In this document: piece after piece, positions 53,108 through 63,410 of the stretch | How the letters are laid out: every line of letters begins with the position of its first letter | Position numbering within the stretch: the first letter of the stretch is position 1 | NCBI GenBank assembly: GCA_037127315.1 | Contig: JBBBDQ010000330.1 | Coordinates: 3,035,501 to 3,099,500 of the forward strand | DNA from: Ascarosepion bandense | Lineage: Eukaryota > Mollusca > Cephalopoda > Sepiida > Sepiidae | DNA length: 64,000 nucleotides | Reading direction: 5' to 3' | Notes under the pieces: model-generated | What the model saw: only the letters and a program-made list of their open reading frames with translations | Told to the model about the DNA's origin: nothing | The model's database searches: none | Made by a program: the position numbers and the translations under genes

Positions 53108-54015
53108 CAGAGTTGACAAAGTAAACCTCGCTACTGATCTTGAAAAATTACCTCCAATTTATGTTGGGCTGTAGTAAGAAATCGCTCGTAAATTTTAGTT
53201 TTTTCCAAAACGAAGCTGCTCTCTTTAAGCACCATACAGAAACTTTCCTACCTTCTATCAGTATGGATAACAGTAGTCTCCCAGAAAGCAATACACTGCG
53301 CCTCCTCGGCCACACTCTCTCAGTCGACCTCAAGTGGAACGACTACATTAAATCTATAGCTACATCTACTGCTAGAAAGTTTGGGTTACTGTATCGGGCC
53401 AGGAAGTTTTTCTCATCAGAATATATCTTGTATATACACAAATCTACTATTCCTCCGTGCATTGAATACTGTTGCCATATCTAGTCGGGTGCCATGTCTA
53501 TATACCTCGAGTTTCCCCACAAAATCCAAAGAAGTATTAGCAATGTAACTGATCCCAATTTAGCAGCTCGACTTCAGTTACTTTCTCAATGACGGGATGT
53601 GGCTTCAATTTGTCATTTCTACAAAAGTTTTCACGGCTTATGTTTTGACGAGCTTATCTTCCTGGTGCCCCGTCTGCACTAATTTACTCGAGCTACTAGA
53701 TTGGCAACTAGGTTTCACCTTTTACAGTCAAAACAATCAAATCTGACCGCCAATACTACTCTAACGGTTTCTTTTCTCGCACTTCCTGCATATGGAATGC
53801 CCTTCCGTGTACTTGTTTCCCTGATAGCTACAATCTCCAAGATTTTAAGTGCAATCCCAACTGCCATCTTTCATCTGCTTGATTCCCATCTTTCTCTTAT
53901 TCTTTCTCCGACACCCCCTGTATCTTGTTGTTCCTTTTTTCGCTCTTCTCTCATGTAACCCCATGCGCATCAGTAGCAGTACTGCCTTTCTTGGAGTGAA
54001 ACGATTATAAAAAAT
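53108..54015 (+). pseudogene. CR1/Jockey-group LINE C-terminal relic with 3' tail
   Basis: Reads from the region just after RT motif C (DKVNLATDLEK) through SLPESNTLRLLGHTLSVDLK and HKSTIPPCIEYCCHI to FFSRTSCIWNALPCTCFPD and YNLQDFKCNPN. Frameshifts and stops occur throughout (for example the TAG right after CCHI at about 53485). It ends in the family tail (CCCCATGCGCATCAGTAGCAG ... TTGGAGTGAAACGATT, to 54008) followed by AAATA repeats. Same family as the copies at 45.8, 55.7 and 62.8 kb; more decayed than the 62.8 kb copy. Confidence 0.85.
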
Positions 54016-54265
54016 AAATAAATAAATCTCCAGTTATGAGTAAATAGCAAAACAGACTGTACCCTACATCCGTGGTTGGCAACCAGTCTTTGAGAACCGG
54101 AGAGAGTCGGGTTATCTGTCTCAAGACACACTACGGAGATTGCGGGTAGAATACATGCGGTGCTCCTACGACCTTTATGGGTTGCGGGACTCGTAAGGGT
54201 GGTTTTAGAAATTGATGAAGAAAAAAATAACATTAATTTTTTTGTTCATTTATTTATTTCCTACA
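54016..54265. other. Intergenic DNA; nothing firmly recognised
   Basis: The stretch at about 54070-54100 faintly resembles a hAT-type terminus (see rejected items). Confidence 0.5.
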
Positions 54266-54269
54266 GTTT

Positions 54270-54630
54270 GTCAACCCTTTGCTGTTTATTTAAAGCCAGA
54301 AAATATTCTTAAAATGTCAGACTTTAAAAAATTTTATTTAGATAATAATAGTCTAGTGATGCAAGCTTTACTAATTAACCCATAGTTGGTTGTGAAGAAG
54401 AGGTGGTTTTTGCGCGTAAGTGAATAAAACGAACCCAACGGGTATTGGAATTTCTGCTTTCAGATTAACAATTCCGAGTCATTATTCATTGCATCATCCG
54501 CACATACCCGTTTACAGCACCTAGCATGCCAAATAGTCACCCTATAGGGACATACTAGGCTCAACGTTGCTTAACTTCGGTGATCGTATGGAAACCGTTG
54601 TTTCAAAGTGATGCGGCCGTAAGCCATTAC
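54270..54630 (-). mobile_element. 5S-tRNA composite SINE, copy 1
   Basis: On the minus strand the element begins with a 5S rRNA-derived head at about 54625-54513. It matches antisense 5S words ACAGCACC, GCTTAACTTCGGTGATC and GCGGCCGTA. Next is a tRNA-like middle (TCGGAATTGTTAATCTGAAAG, 54480-54460 region), then a shared body with CCAATACCCGTTGGGTTCG and a tail reaching about 54270. The 5S and tRNA parts carry Pol III internal promoter boxes. Many substitutions show an old copy. The order 5S, tRNA-like, body agrees with the other two copies. Confidence 0.65.
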
Positions 54631-54899
54631 TTTTCATTTAATTCAATCAAAATGATAGTGAAATGAGAAAGCAGGAATCAGTAATTCTCGTTTCTGAAAT
54701 AAATCCGAAACGAGTTCTACAATTCATCATTAATTGCTCGACTGTGCTTGCCGGCATACATGCCTAAACTACTACAATTATAGTATTTCCTTTTGTTAAT
54801 GAGATACCATCACTGACAAAATAAACCTATTTACTTATATATTCACAACTACAATCAACATACGCAAACACATACGCATACGCACACATAAATATATAT

Positions 54900-54937
<38 letters not shown>

Positions 54938-55194
54938 ATATATATATATATATATATACACACATTTTAAATGCAAGTATCTCTTAAAGCATATTCTTTT
55001 TGTGGTGGTAACTATCTCAGGCATGTAATATTCAAATCTAGATAATATGTTGAACTCTTGTATATCAGTTATGTAATAAATAAATTTGGCACTTTATGGA
55101 ATATTTATAATCAAACATAAATACATATCAAATATGTCTCATCATTGTAGAACACACTGTATATTTTATAAACTTGGTTAAATTTATTAAAAGG
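54631..55194. other. AT-rich intergenic DNA with a CA/TA microsatellite
   Basis: (CA)n then (TA)n at 54899-54963. No supported gene. Confidence 0.6.
54899..54963. repeat. (CA)n(TA)n compound microsatellite
   Basis: About 15 CA units followed by a short ACATAC stretch and about 9 TA units. Confidence 0.9.
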
Positions 55195-55300
55195 GAGTGC
55201 TCATTATCGGGGTTGAGCGTAGCTATAAACAGTGTGGTCAAAGAAATAGACGCTATATGGTGGAAAACATGTTTACTCCTTAAGCAATCATCAGACCGTG
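55195..55300 (-). other. Possible Penelope-like element relic with a hammerhead-like motif
   Basis: On the minus strand 55296-55268 reads GTCTGATGA, a weak stem, then TAAACATG. Hammerhead ribozymes have CUGANGA, stem II and GAAA, and such motifs are carried by Penelope-like elements. Here the GAAA has become TAAA and stem II is poor, so at best a dead relic. Confidence 0.2.
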
Positions 55301-55664
55301 TTTACCTCTTCTCTCTCCAGTATGTCCTGTGAGTGCCATAGTTCCCATTCCTTCTTACCTTATAATGTGTCCGACAAATTTCTACTGTTTATTTCTAATT
55401 GTAAATATACGTGTGTCCTTCTAGTTCCACTATTTTAAGAACTTCCTCGTTGCTCACGTGTTCCATCCATAATCTTCGCAAAATCCGTTTATAAAGCTAC
55501 ATCGCTTCGAGTCTGTTCTTCTGTAAGGACGTTTTCTACTATTAACTAGCATATAAACAGATATATATGACTCTGAAGGAATCTTTAAAGTAAATGGAAA
55601 TCAATAAGTATATATTTCAAAAAGTAAATTAAATAACTGCCAAACGCTAGTTTTTACAGAAGGC
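55301..55664. other. Intergenic DNA; nothing recognised
   Basis: AT-rich, with no supported frame or repeat. Confidence 0.5.
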
Positions 55665-56165
55665 ATGTTAGTTTTCTTCATGAAGAATCATGAAATGAAA
55701 GTTTTCTTGAACGACCATACTTCTAGTTCTTTTTGCATTAAAGCAGGTGTTCCAAAGGCCTCTATACTTTGATCTACCTTGTTCTTAATTTTCATCAACA
55801 ACATTCCGGTTGTCATCAGTTCTCAACTCGGTATTTATGCTGATAACGCAACTATTTACTCGTCTTACTGGTAGTTTGATCAGTTCGACAAGATCAAATT
55901 CGAAGCTGACTTAAAATGATCTACAATCTGTTATTAACTAGGGCAAGAAATGGCTTGCTAATTTTAACGACTCCAAAATGAAACTGCTCTTTTTTACTCG
56001 CCTTAGCGATCTGTTTTTTTATCTTCCATCAGCACACCTGATGCTAACCTCCAGGAAATTGAGAGTAATTCATTGAGGCTTCTCAGGTTAACGTTTTCCG
56101 CTGACATGAACTGGATTATATTGAATCAATTACTAAGTCTATTCCTAGGAATGATAGTTCACTGT
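55665..56165 (+). pseudogene. CR1/Jockey-group LINE reverse transcriptase relic
   Basis: Reads FFMKNHEMKVFLNDHTSSSF, then GVPKASIL-stop-STLFLIFINNIP (motif B) and LGIYADNATIYSS (motif C with the second Asp changed to Asn), followed by decayed downstream sequence with the NSLRLLRLTFSADMN-like block near 56070-56110. Several stops and frame changes. Truncated at both ends, with no 3' tail seen. Confidence 0.78.
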
Positions 56166-56904
56166 GATTGTTGATTATAATGCTATTCTACTTGCCTTTC
56201 TGTTAAATTGTTATTATCCATCATGCACGAAAAGCTAAATTATCATAAAAATATTTATTTGATACTGCAATTATTTGCAAAAAATGACGCAGAATAATTT
56301 AGACAACCACCGGACAATAATTGAAAGGTACAATTAGGTCTCTTCCACCTCAAAGGAAAAAAATTGGCTGGTGTGTTTGATCTTCGCTTTTACCACGGAC
56401 TTTATTTTTTTTTAAAATGTTTTAAATTATTCCTTGTAAACGACTCAAAGAAGTGTTTCTTTTTTTCTTCATTTTATGTAGTTTTCTTTTCTGAGGACCT
56501 TCTTATTCAGCAATATAATTTTAATTCATTGATAATTTCCATACTTGATATTAGCCATCATTTGGCACACAAATTACTTAAATTGTGTAATTCTTATTTT
56601 GTGTGTTAAGAAGAAATTTTTCTTATGTTTTTAAAATCGGCTCGTGTTGCTTGTCTTTGTGTACCGATAAACTAATGTTATCTCAAACTTTTGTTTTAAA
56701 TATTTTTTCGTAGTTTTTTCTTTCCTTTTTTTTTCTATTTTTTCTGCCCAAAAATCCTATTCTCTAGTCATTCATTCAGAGACTGTTTTTGGCTGTTTGG
56801 TAGTTAATGGGCTAATCTGCAATTTTGCTTAGAAAATATTATGCATCAAAATCTGTGGATTGTATTAGGCCCTGTTACTTTCAATGTGTCTATTTTTCAC
56901 AATG

Positions 56905-56963
<59 letters not shown>

Positions 56964-58240
56964 CATCTTGGATTTCTGTTGTAAACACATTTCTTTCCGA
57001 GTTCCAACCAGTGATGGTTTCATGATATTTTCCACTGATCATTTTTTGTAACCTCTCCCAAAGAAACCCCTAAGATCATATACTTTTTACACAGATAAAG
57101 CTCTTCATAATGTGTAAGATTACCATTTTTTTAAATTTCTTTTAGGCATGGACTATCAGGACTCCCTTTAATGAAACTCTCAGAACCTTTTCCAATGAAA
57201 CCTAAGACCCCAGTATTAATACTAATTTATTTCCTCTTTATCTATTGCTCGAAAATTATTCTTCGCTTTTGCTTAAGAATCTGGCACTTCATTTATCTTT
57301 CTTTTGACATGTCCATATTCCATTCCAGAAATTCTTTGTTTTCTATAGCTTCTGGTTTTACATTATCTCTTTCTCTTTCTATGTCTTTCTAAGATTTCCT
57401 TTTGTTCTTTTGATAAATGCTGTTTTGCATGTATTAGCCTTTCTTTAGCCATTTTTATTCTTTCTGGATACCGCTAGCATTAGTTCTTAATATATTTTGT
57501 GTGTGCCCCATGTTCTGTTCCGTAGTCTGTTCATGCTACGTATATATTTCATTAGAATTTTGTCGTATTGCAGAACTGTCCTTCTAATCTGATTTCTGAA
57601 ACCAGTTCCTGGATCCGGTTATTCGATCTTTGCGCGTTCACTTGCTTTTACTTCCTCCCACCAATCACTGCCCTTAAGGAATGCTAGAAGACACTTGTTT
57701 TTTTTTTTTGTATCAACATTTTTAATATTGGTACTTAGTTATTTTTCAGTGACAGTTAGGCTAGTTATGTTTACCTATTACTTCAGATTTGTGCTTTTTT
57801 TGGGGGGGGTTGTTTTTTTTGTGGGGGTTGCGTTTTCTTTCCTTTCTACATTTTTAACAAGGTTTCTGGTTCTCATATTTCTCCGTTGCCAAATCTCGTT
57901 CTTCATCGTCATTTCTCGCGGATTTCCGGCAACACGAAATCCGGTATTCACATCCTTTACAAAATTCGTTTTGTTTGGCGCAGGGGCCTTTGACGTAAAA
58001 TTTCTACTACGATTGTATATTTCCATATAGTATAAGGAAAAAAACAAAAAACAAAACAAAACAACTTTTATACGATTCTCCAATGAAAAGTAAGATTATA
58101 TTAAACTTTTAATTTGTAAAAGTTAAAATCTAGTATTAATTATAGGTTTATAAAAGTTCAGTATTAATTATAAGTTTCTAGATAGTAGGTAAGCATTAAT
58201 AATACCTATGTATTGTTTTGTTTTTTGATGGATTCTTTTT
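56166..58240. other. AT- and T-rich intergenic DNA; no gene supported
   Basis: Frames of 66-111 codons at 56364, 56825, 57171 and 57695 are low-complexity, without recognisable domains. The minus strand of 57330-57660 has a lysine/arginine-rich reading that could be an old transposon remnant but is not identifiable. Confidence 0.5.
56906..56963. repeat. (ATT)n microsatellite
   Basis: About 19 uninterrupted ATT units. Confidence 0.95.
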
Positions 58241-58244
58241 TTTT

Positions 58245-58595
58245 TTTTACGGATTATCAAATATTTGCAGGTTGTTTAAGTCCAGAAAATATTTACAGCT
58301 TGTAAGATTTTTTTTTTTTTGAGACAATAATTATTTAGAGATACAACTCTTCCTAATTAACGCATAGCTCAAGGGAGAAGGTGGATTCGTACCGTTCCCA
58401 ATGGTATTTGCACGTAAATAAATATTATAAACCCAACGGGAATTGTAATTCGGCTTCCCTATTAACAATTATAACTCATTATACATTACAGCACCCAGGG
58501 TTATGAGCACATGGTATTCCAAGCGATTATTTATCTAGACCCTGACTAGACTCAACGTTACTTATAATCGGTGATTGTAAGGAAACCCCGAATGC
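58245..58595 (-). mobile_element. 5S-tRNA composite SINE, copy 2
   Basis: Antisense 5S-derived words ATGGTATTCCAAGCG (58511-58525), CTAGACTCAACGTTACTTATAA and ATCGGTG are followed leftwards by the tRNA-like TATTAACAAT, the body word AACCCAACGGG (58431-58441), and a tail with two long T runs (58230 and 58309 regions). The arrangement is collinear with copy 1. A 15-base interruption splits the ACAGCACC word from the rest of the 5S part. Confidence 0.65.
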
Positions 58596-58880
58596 TACAA
58601 TACTTAAAATGTGATAGTGGACATTAATGGGCTAGTATAAGTTCTGTAGTATATTTTCTATACCTATTTCTTCTTTGTTTATAAATTTTGGTTCATCTCT
58701 CTTTGTTTCCGCTTTCACTAAATAATTCCTTTTGTTTGGCTTTTTTGATGAATTATTTTAATGTTTTTTAATGCGCTAATTTCTAATGGGTTAATTTATT
58801 TCAACGATGTTAATGGTAATGGGCAATTTTTTTTTCTATGAACATAATACAAAGCATAAGATTCTAGAGTATCTTCTGAG
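58596..58880. other. AT-rich spacer between two oppositely oriented SINE copies
   Basis: No recognisable feature. Confidence 0.5.
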
Positions 58881-59215
58881 AGCTTTAACCCGGTTTCCGG
58901 ACAATTACCAAAGTTAAGCAACGTCGAGGTTGGACACTACCTAGATTAGTAACCGCTTGGGAATACCAGCTGCTGTAAGATTGGATGTACGGTTGGTGTA
59001 ATGGTAATTTCTTGGAATTGTTAATCGGATAGCCGTGTTTCAATTCCATTTGGATCCGTTATATTCATTTATGCACGTGTTTGTCTGGGAAAGACCTTGA
59101 ATCCACAACTTCTCACATCCGAGATATGCGTTAATTATCAATAACTGTATCACTAAAATCATTATTATTATTATTTTAAAAGAATTTCTGACATTCTAAA
59201 AATAGTAAAGTTTTG
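58881..59215 (+). mobile_element. 5S-tRNA composite SINE, copy 3
   Basis: Sense copy. The 5S-derived head spans about 58885-58978: AAGTTAAGCAACGTCG (58911-58926) corresponds to the 5S box A region, and TTAGTAACCGCTTGGGAATA (from 58946) to the box C region, ending in CTGCTGTA. A tRNA-like segment follows at about 58989-59053 (GGTTGGTGTAATGGTAA as A-box, GTGTTTCAATTCC as B-box). The shared body and tail continue to an (ATT)n stretch at 59160-59175 and about 40 bases beyond. It lies 285 bp from copy 2 in inverted orientation. Confidence 0.7.
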
Positions 59216-59320
59216 TAATTTGCTTGAAGCATTGTGCATAATAGGTATATGGCTGTCTTGATGCGTTTAGTAAAATAAAGGAAAGTAAAGGTTTTGGGTA
59301 TTACCTATTTATTATACATT

Positions 59321-59350
59321 AATATTTCGAGATCAAAATCTCATCTTCAG
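59321..59350 (-). other. Hammerhead-like motif (possible Penelope-like element end)
   Basis: The minus strand reads CTGAAGA, T, then GAGAT-TTTG-ATCTC hairpin, then GAAA. That is the hammerhead core order CUGANGA, stem II, GAAA with one extra base. Stem III with the cleavage site could not be drawn convincingly from the flanking AT-rich DNA. Confidence 0.3.
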
Positions 59351-59362
59351 ACTGGCAGAAAA

Positions 59363-59368
59363 GCGCGC

Positions 59369-59423
<55 letters not shown>
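59363..59423. repeat. (GC)n(GT)n microsatellite
   Basis: Four GC units running into about 26 GT units. Confidence 0.95.
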
Positions 59424-59424
<1 letters not shown>

Positions 59425-59857
59425 TTTATAGTTGGGGGCCTTTTTCTGGTCTGATGATATCAGTCTGCTTTAATATGTGGTTTATCTAAGTGTGACCTGA
59501 CCGTTAGTTTGGCTTTTGACCGGGTTGAGGAGGATCTATTTCATTACTGTTGTTTTATCTATCTGCTTTATCTGGTGGTGTCGTAATTTCTGGCTTTAAA
59601 AACATTCAAAAGGTTAATAAGCTGTAGAAAACGAATCAATTAATCAATCTCTTAAAACGAATAACAATACTACTGCAGTTAAAATTGTTAAAAGTTATTT
59701 TGGAATGTTCTACTTTGTATCATTTTTGTTTTTTAACAATTTCCGCTGATATAGGCATAACTAGTATTCTCTAAGTGCCAATGCAATGTTAAGCATCACT
59801 TTTATTCTTTTTGTTTACATATTTACACCATGAATTCAATAAATATACAAAAATTAA
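59424..59857. other. AT-rich intergenic DNA; nothing recognised
   Basis: No supported frame or repeat. Confidence 0.5.
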
Positions 59858-60770
59858 TAGGGGTGTAAGACAAGAACGTGTTCTCTTAAAGTGAGTTGAT
59901 GCTGAGAGAATTAGAAATTCTACCAGGATTCATTATTGGCGGCTACAAACTTAACATCAAAAAATTCAAAAGGAAACTACAGGAACCCTTACAATGAAGC
60001 AATGAAGGAAAGTGAGAAGAAAGGGTGGGACATCAATTCCAAAATGACACAATGCATGGTGGTCAACAAAAAGAACATCTCAACATGCAAATTACAAATT
60101 GGATATACAAAAACCAAGTAAGTAAAACAATTTAAATATCTGAGAAGTATTTTAACAGAGGACGGAAAGTGCGACACTGCAATCCGAATGTGCATTGAGA
60201 TATCGAATGATGCCTTCAAGAAAATAAGCAAAGTATTAAGAAACGGAAGAAAATATCATTAGAAACAAAGAAGAGTACTGTTGCGTAATATCAGTCTTCC
60301 TAAATGCTGTTGAATGCGGGACAATTTCTTAACATGTAAAGAAGGAACTTGAGGCAACAGAAACATGGTTCTACAGAAGGATACTGACCATGGGCAGAAC
60401 ATGTGAGAAGCGACGAAGTTTAAGAGAAAACGGAAACAAACTGGACACATATACTTAGCATCAAAAAGAGACAAATGACATTTCTAAGGTAGATAATGAG
60501 ACAAGAAGGATTGGAAAATTTGATACTCTCAGAACATTTTCAAGGCAAAAGGAACAGAGGATAACAGCGCATAACTTAATGGGCTTTTGAAAATGACTGA
60601 CAGAACAGGGTTTAGGAGGGATAACAAAAAGATAATATTTACTAAGAGCTACAAAGGACATGAAATTGTGGAGAGCCATGATTGCCAACTTTCTGAAGGG
60701 AGTTGACACAGAAAAAGAGGATCTGGGGTCGTCACTGAAGAACAAGCAACTTAAGCCATTGTGGGCTTAC
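59858..60770 (+). pseudogene. RTE-type LINE relic, second copy (3' half)
   Basis: Begins at RT motif B (GVRQERVLL) and continues through TQCMVVNKK, an FKYL-SILTEDGKCDTAI-like block near 60130-60190, and KRQMTFLR-stop-IMRQEGLENLIL with GKRNRG at 60465-60570, then KLWRAMIANFLKG near 60660-60700. Motif C is lost in an internal deletion (about 59930-59960). Stops and frameshifts are frequent. Collinear with 51565-52485 but clearly more diverged. Confidence 0.8.
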
Positions 60771-61049
60771 TCGAATCTGATTCAAGGGCAATTTAGAGAA
60801 TAGTCATAAAGTCACCAAACAAAATTAGATATTTATATTATTTATTTAAATTATTTACAGAAGAAAGAATGTCCTTTTCTTTGTTATTACAATCACAAAG
60901 TTTCTGCTCTTTTCTGCTGGCTGTCAATCCGGTTAGCCTTCAGGCAATTTTGGATCGGACTGAACCCTTTCTTCCATCTACAGAGATAGATTTTTCTCAT
61001 CCCAATCTCCGTTTCTAAGCATATTTTGTCTTAGTTGTCTTTTTAGTAT
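60771..61049. other. Intergenic DNA; nothing recognised
   Basis: Separates the RTE relic from the mariner element. Confidence 0.5.
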
Positions 61050-61892
61050 TATTAGGTTGTCACGCATGAAATGATGCGTTTTTGATTGATTGTTGATCCG
61101 ATCGCCTAACGAAGTAACCCCCTGAGTATTTAAAAATAAAATCTTGACTTATTCCGGACTTTTTTTCATTCAACATATTGCTACTCATAAGCCCAATAAA
61201 AATGGTTGCAATGAAACAGTCTCGAGTAATTTTACTGTATGCGTAGAAACTGGGGAAAAGAATCATGTTTTGCATCGAATCATTACATAAGATGAAAAAT
61301 GGATACCCTTTGACAACGGTAAGGCCAGTTAATAACCAAAACAATATTCAAATCCTCCACTGCACCCTAAAAAGTTAATGTTTACTGCAGTGTGGTCTTT
61401 CAAAGAGTTATTCATTATTCATTTTTGCCTCAAAGGAAAACAATAACAGCAATTGTGGAGAACTTGAGTGTATGCATGAAAAAATTGAAAAAGAAACATC
61501 TTAGAATTGTGAATAGGAATGGCCCAATTTTGCTGCACGATACATGGCTACACAGCTTTCATTCGACTGTCCAAAAGCTGCATAACCTGAATTATGAAAG
61601 TTCACCTCTTCGTTCATATCTAACCTGCTATCTATCTGATTATCACTTTTTAAGCATTTTGAGCTTTTTATACGCAATGAAATATTCTCCGATAAGGAAG
61701 AAGTAATCGAAGCACTTGAACTGTTTACTACATAAAAGGAGCATATTTTTTTAAAGATTTTGAGGTGAATTGGAGAAGAGTCATTTATCAACTTGGTGCC
61801 TATTTCAGCTAAATAAATTAGTTATTTAACATTTTAGAAGCGTTTTATTCATTTCCCATAAAGTGCGCCATTTCATGTGGAACAACTTAACA
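61050..61892 (+). mobile_element. mariner transposon with both terminal inverted repeats and a broken, shortened transposase
   Basis: The left end TTAGGTTGTCACGCATGAAA (61052 on) pairs with the right end: the reverse complement of 61871-61890 is TTAAGTTGTTCCACATGAAA. A TA precedes the left end, and the right flank is CA, a likely decayed TA. The element is about 840 bp, shorter than the ~1.3 kb usual for mariners, with the N-terminal half mostly lost. The transposase frame shows T-stop-DEKWIPFDN (first catalytic Asp, near 61290), VIHYSFLPQRKTITA, NRNGPILLHD (second Asp) and SDYHFL (third Asp), with about 32 residues between the last two instead of the usual 34. Family: cut-and-paste DD34D transposase resembling the Hsmar1/SETMAR type. 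Several stops; inactive. Confidence 0.82.
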
Positions 61893-62336
61893 CTTAGTTA
61901 TTTGCCAATTCTTTTCCAGTGAGTCTACCTATATCCGTATTACACGATCCAGGAATTGAATTAACAATTACTATGCAATTACCGTCCTAAACAGCACTCT
62001 TTAATGCTCTTGTCTATTGTACGTGCTGATATAAATATACAGAATCCATGCCGAAAAAGCCAAAAAGAACGAAAAGAGATCATTATTTTAGTTCTTAACG
62101 ATCTTCTATAGATGATAATTAGATAATAATTACAATAACATGGTAATTAGGCCGTAACAATAAAGATGGGGACATTAAAGTATTTAAATAATATAAATAA
62201 TGTTATCTACTCACCCCCAAAATGAATTATTTTCACTTTCAATGAACATTGTTGTTGATGCTAGTGCCTGTATTATAGCAGAAAATGCCTATAACCCGTG
62301 TTTTTTTTCTTCTTGAAAAGACGTAGCTATAAAATA
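61893..62336. other. AT-rich intergenic DNA; nothing recognised
   Basis: No supported frame. Confidence 0.5.
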
Positions 62337-62690
62337 TACAAGGTCTGACCAAAAGTTATTGGAACTGTTGCTATGGCAAGGAAGCATTGAAAGAAGCTGC
62401 TTAGCACAGATTGACCCTGAACTCGATGAAAAGATTTACAAAGCCTGGTCCTCGCGACATACCACAGAGGTTTCATTAGTGACCATGGCTTGCGCAGCAC
62501 TTTTGGGCTAATCACAATATTCCGTAGGTTCGACAGTCAGCATGTTCCCCAGATCTCTCTACTTGTGATTTTTCCTCCCCAAAAATCAAATACCATTTGA
62601 AAAGAAAATTCTACGAGGTAAATGCTTGTCTGTAGCTTCAGAAGAGGATTATTCCGAAGGCGATTAAATGCCGAATTGATTTTTTTTTTT
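62337..62690 (+). mobile_element. mariner remnant of a second type, truncated
   Basis: Begins with a terminus-like TACAAGGTCTGACCAAAAG (62337 on), as in many mariner ends. Downstream, one frame at 62502-62682 gives FWANHNIP-stop-VRQ, SACSPDLSTCDF (the third catalytic Asp in the SPDLAPCDF-type motif), PKIKYHLKRKFYE and IIPKAIKCRID, the typical C-terminal third of a mariner transposase. The middle of the gene is missing. The right end is cut by the LINE tail at about 62690. Confidence 0.7.
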
Positions 62691-63280
62691 AATCATGTCA
62701 CCCCAAGCAAGGCATTCCACTGCCACTATAGCGCAGGTGGTTACACAAAAGACGAGTTAGGATGTACATAGGGGGAGAATTGGAGAGAATGGGAGGGTTA
62801 GTGTGTTAGGAGGTGTCTATTGACCTTACATTTAAACTCCTGGAGGTTATAGCCGTCGGGGAAGCAAGCATGCGGAAGGGAATTCCACAGGCGGGAAGTG
62901 CGAGAAAAGAAGCTATTGGAGTAGAAATTGCGATTACATTTCATCGGTTTCACTGTAAAAGGGTGGGACCTAGTTGCCAATCTAGTATCTCGTGCGAATT
63001 CACACCTAGGGGACACCAGTGATTTAAGTTCATCAGAGCAGAAGCAATGAAAGTATTTATAGAAGAGGCACAGGGAAGCCACGTCACGCCGGTGAGAGAG
63101 CGACTGCAGGCGGTCAGCTAAGTCGGTATCAATCACATTACAGATTCTTCGCTGTATTTTGTCAAGAAGCCCGAGGAGAATAGCAGTGGCACCCGACCAG
63201 ATGTGGCAACAGTATTCAAAACACGGGCGGATGGTAGATTTGTATAAGTGCAGGATAGATTCAGGCGTATTGTAGTTTTC
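62691..63280 (-). CDS. CR1/Jockey-group LINE polyprotein C-terminus, intact frame in a 5'-truncated copy
   Basis: On the minus strand one open frame of 160 codons runs from 63280 to the TAA at 62800-62798 without interruption. It reads ILHLYKSTIRPCFEYCCHIW, LLDKIQRRICNVIDTDLADR, LFYKYFHCFCSDELKSL, LATRSHPFTVKP, FFSRTSRLWNSLPHACFPD and YNLQEFKCKVNRHLLTH. This is the end of the LINE ORF, after the reverse transcriptase core. The 3' UTR and the family tail (GCCTTGCTTGGGGTGACATGATT on the minus strand) follow to about 62691, next to a T run on the plus strand. There is no start codon or promoter, so it is a truncated insertion and not an expressed gene. It lies between two mariner fragments. Confidence 0.85.
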
Positions 63281-63410
63281 TTTTTTTTATAAAGAATGAA
63301 AGATATAAAGCCGTGTGTTATCGTGCAGCAAAATTGGGCCATTCCTATTCACAAGTCTAGGATGTTTCTTTTTCAATTTTTTCGTGCATACATATTGTTT
63401 TTTATATTTT
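63281..63410 (-). pseudogene. mariner transposase fragment around the second catalytic Asp
   Basis: On the minus strand one frame reads CTKKLKKKHPRLVNRNGP, then ILLHDNTRLYIFHS. It is nearly identical over about 70 bases to 61475-61550 in the opposite orientation, and keeps the HDN that is HDT there. It is cut off at the 5'-truncated end of the LINE. Confidence 0.75.

Noticed and set aside
54063..54110. hAT transposon terminus (GTGGTTGGCAACC)
   Set aside because: The match to the usual CAGTGGTTCTCAACC-type end is partial, and no opposite end or 8-bp duplication was found.
57330..57660. Lysine/arginine-rich reading on the minus strand, possibly an old transposon ORF
   Set aside because: Stops every few dozen codons and no recognisable motif.
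57695..58030. 111-codon open frame and its 101-codon antisense partner
   Set aside because: Low-complexity T- and G-rich sequence, no domain, no recognisable start context.
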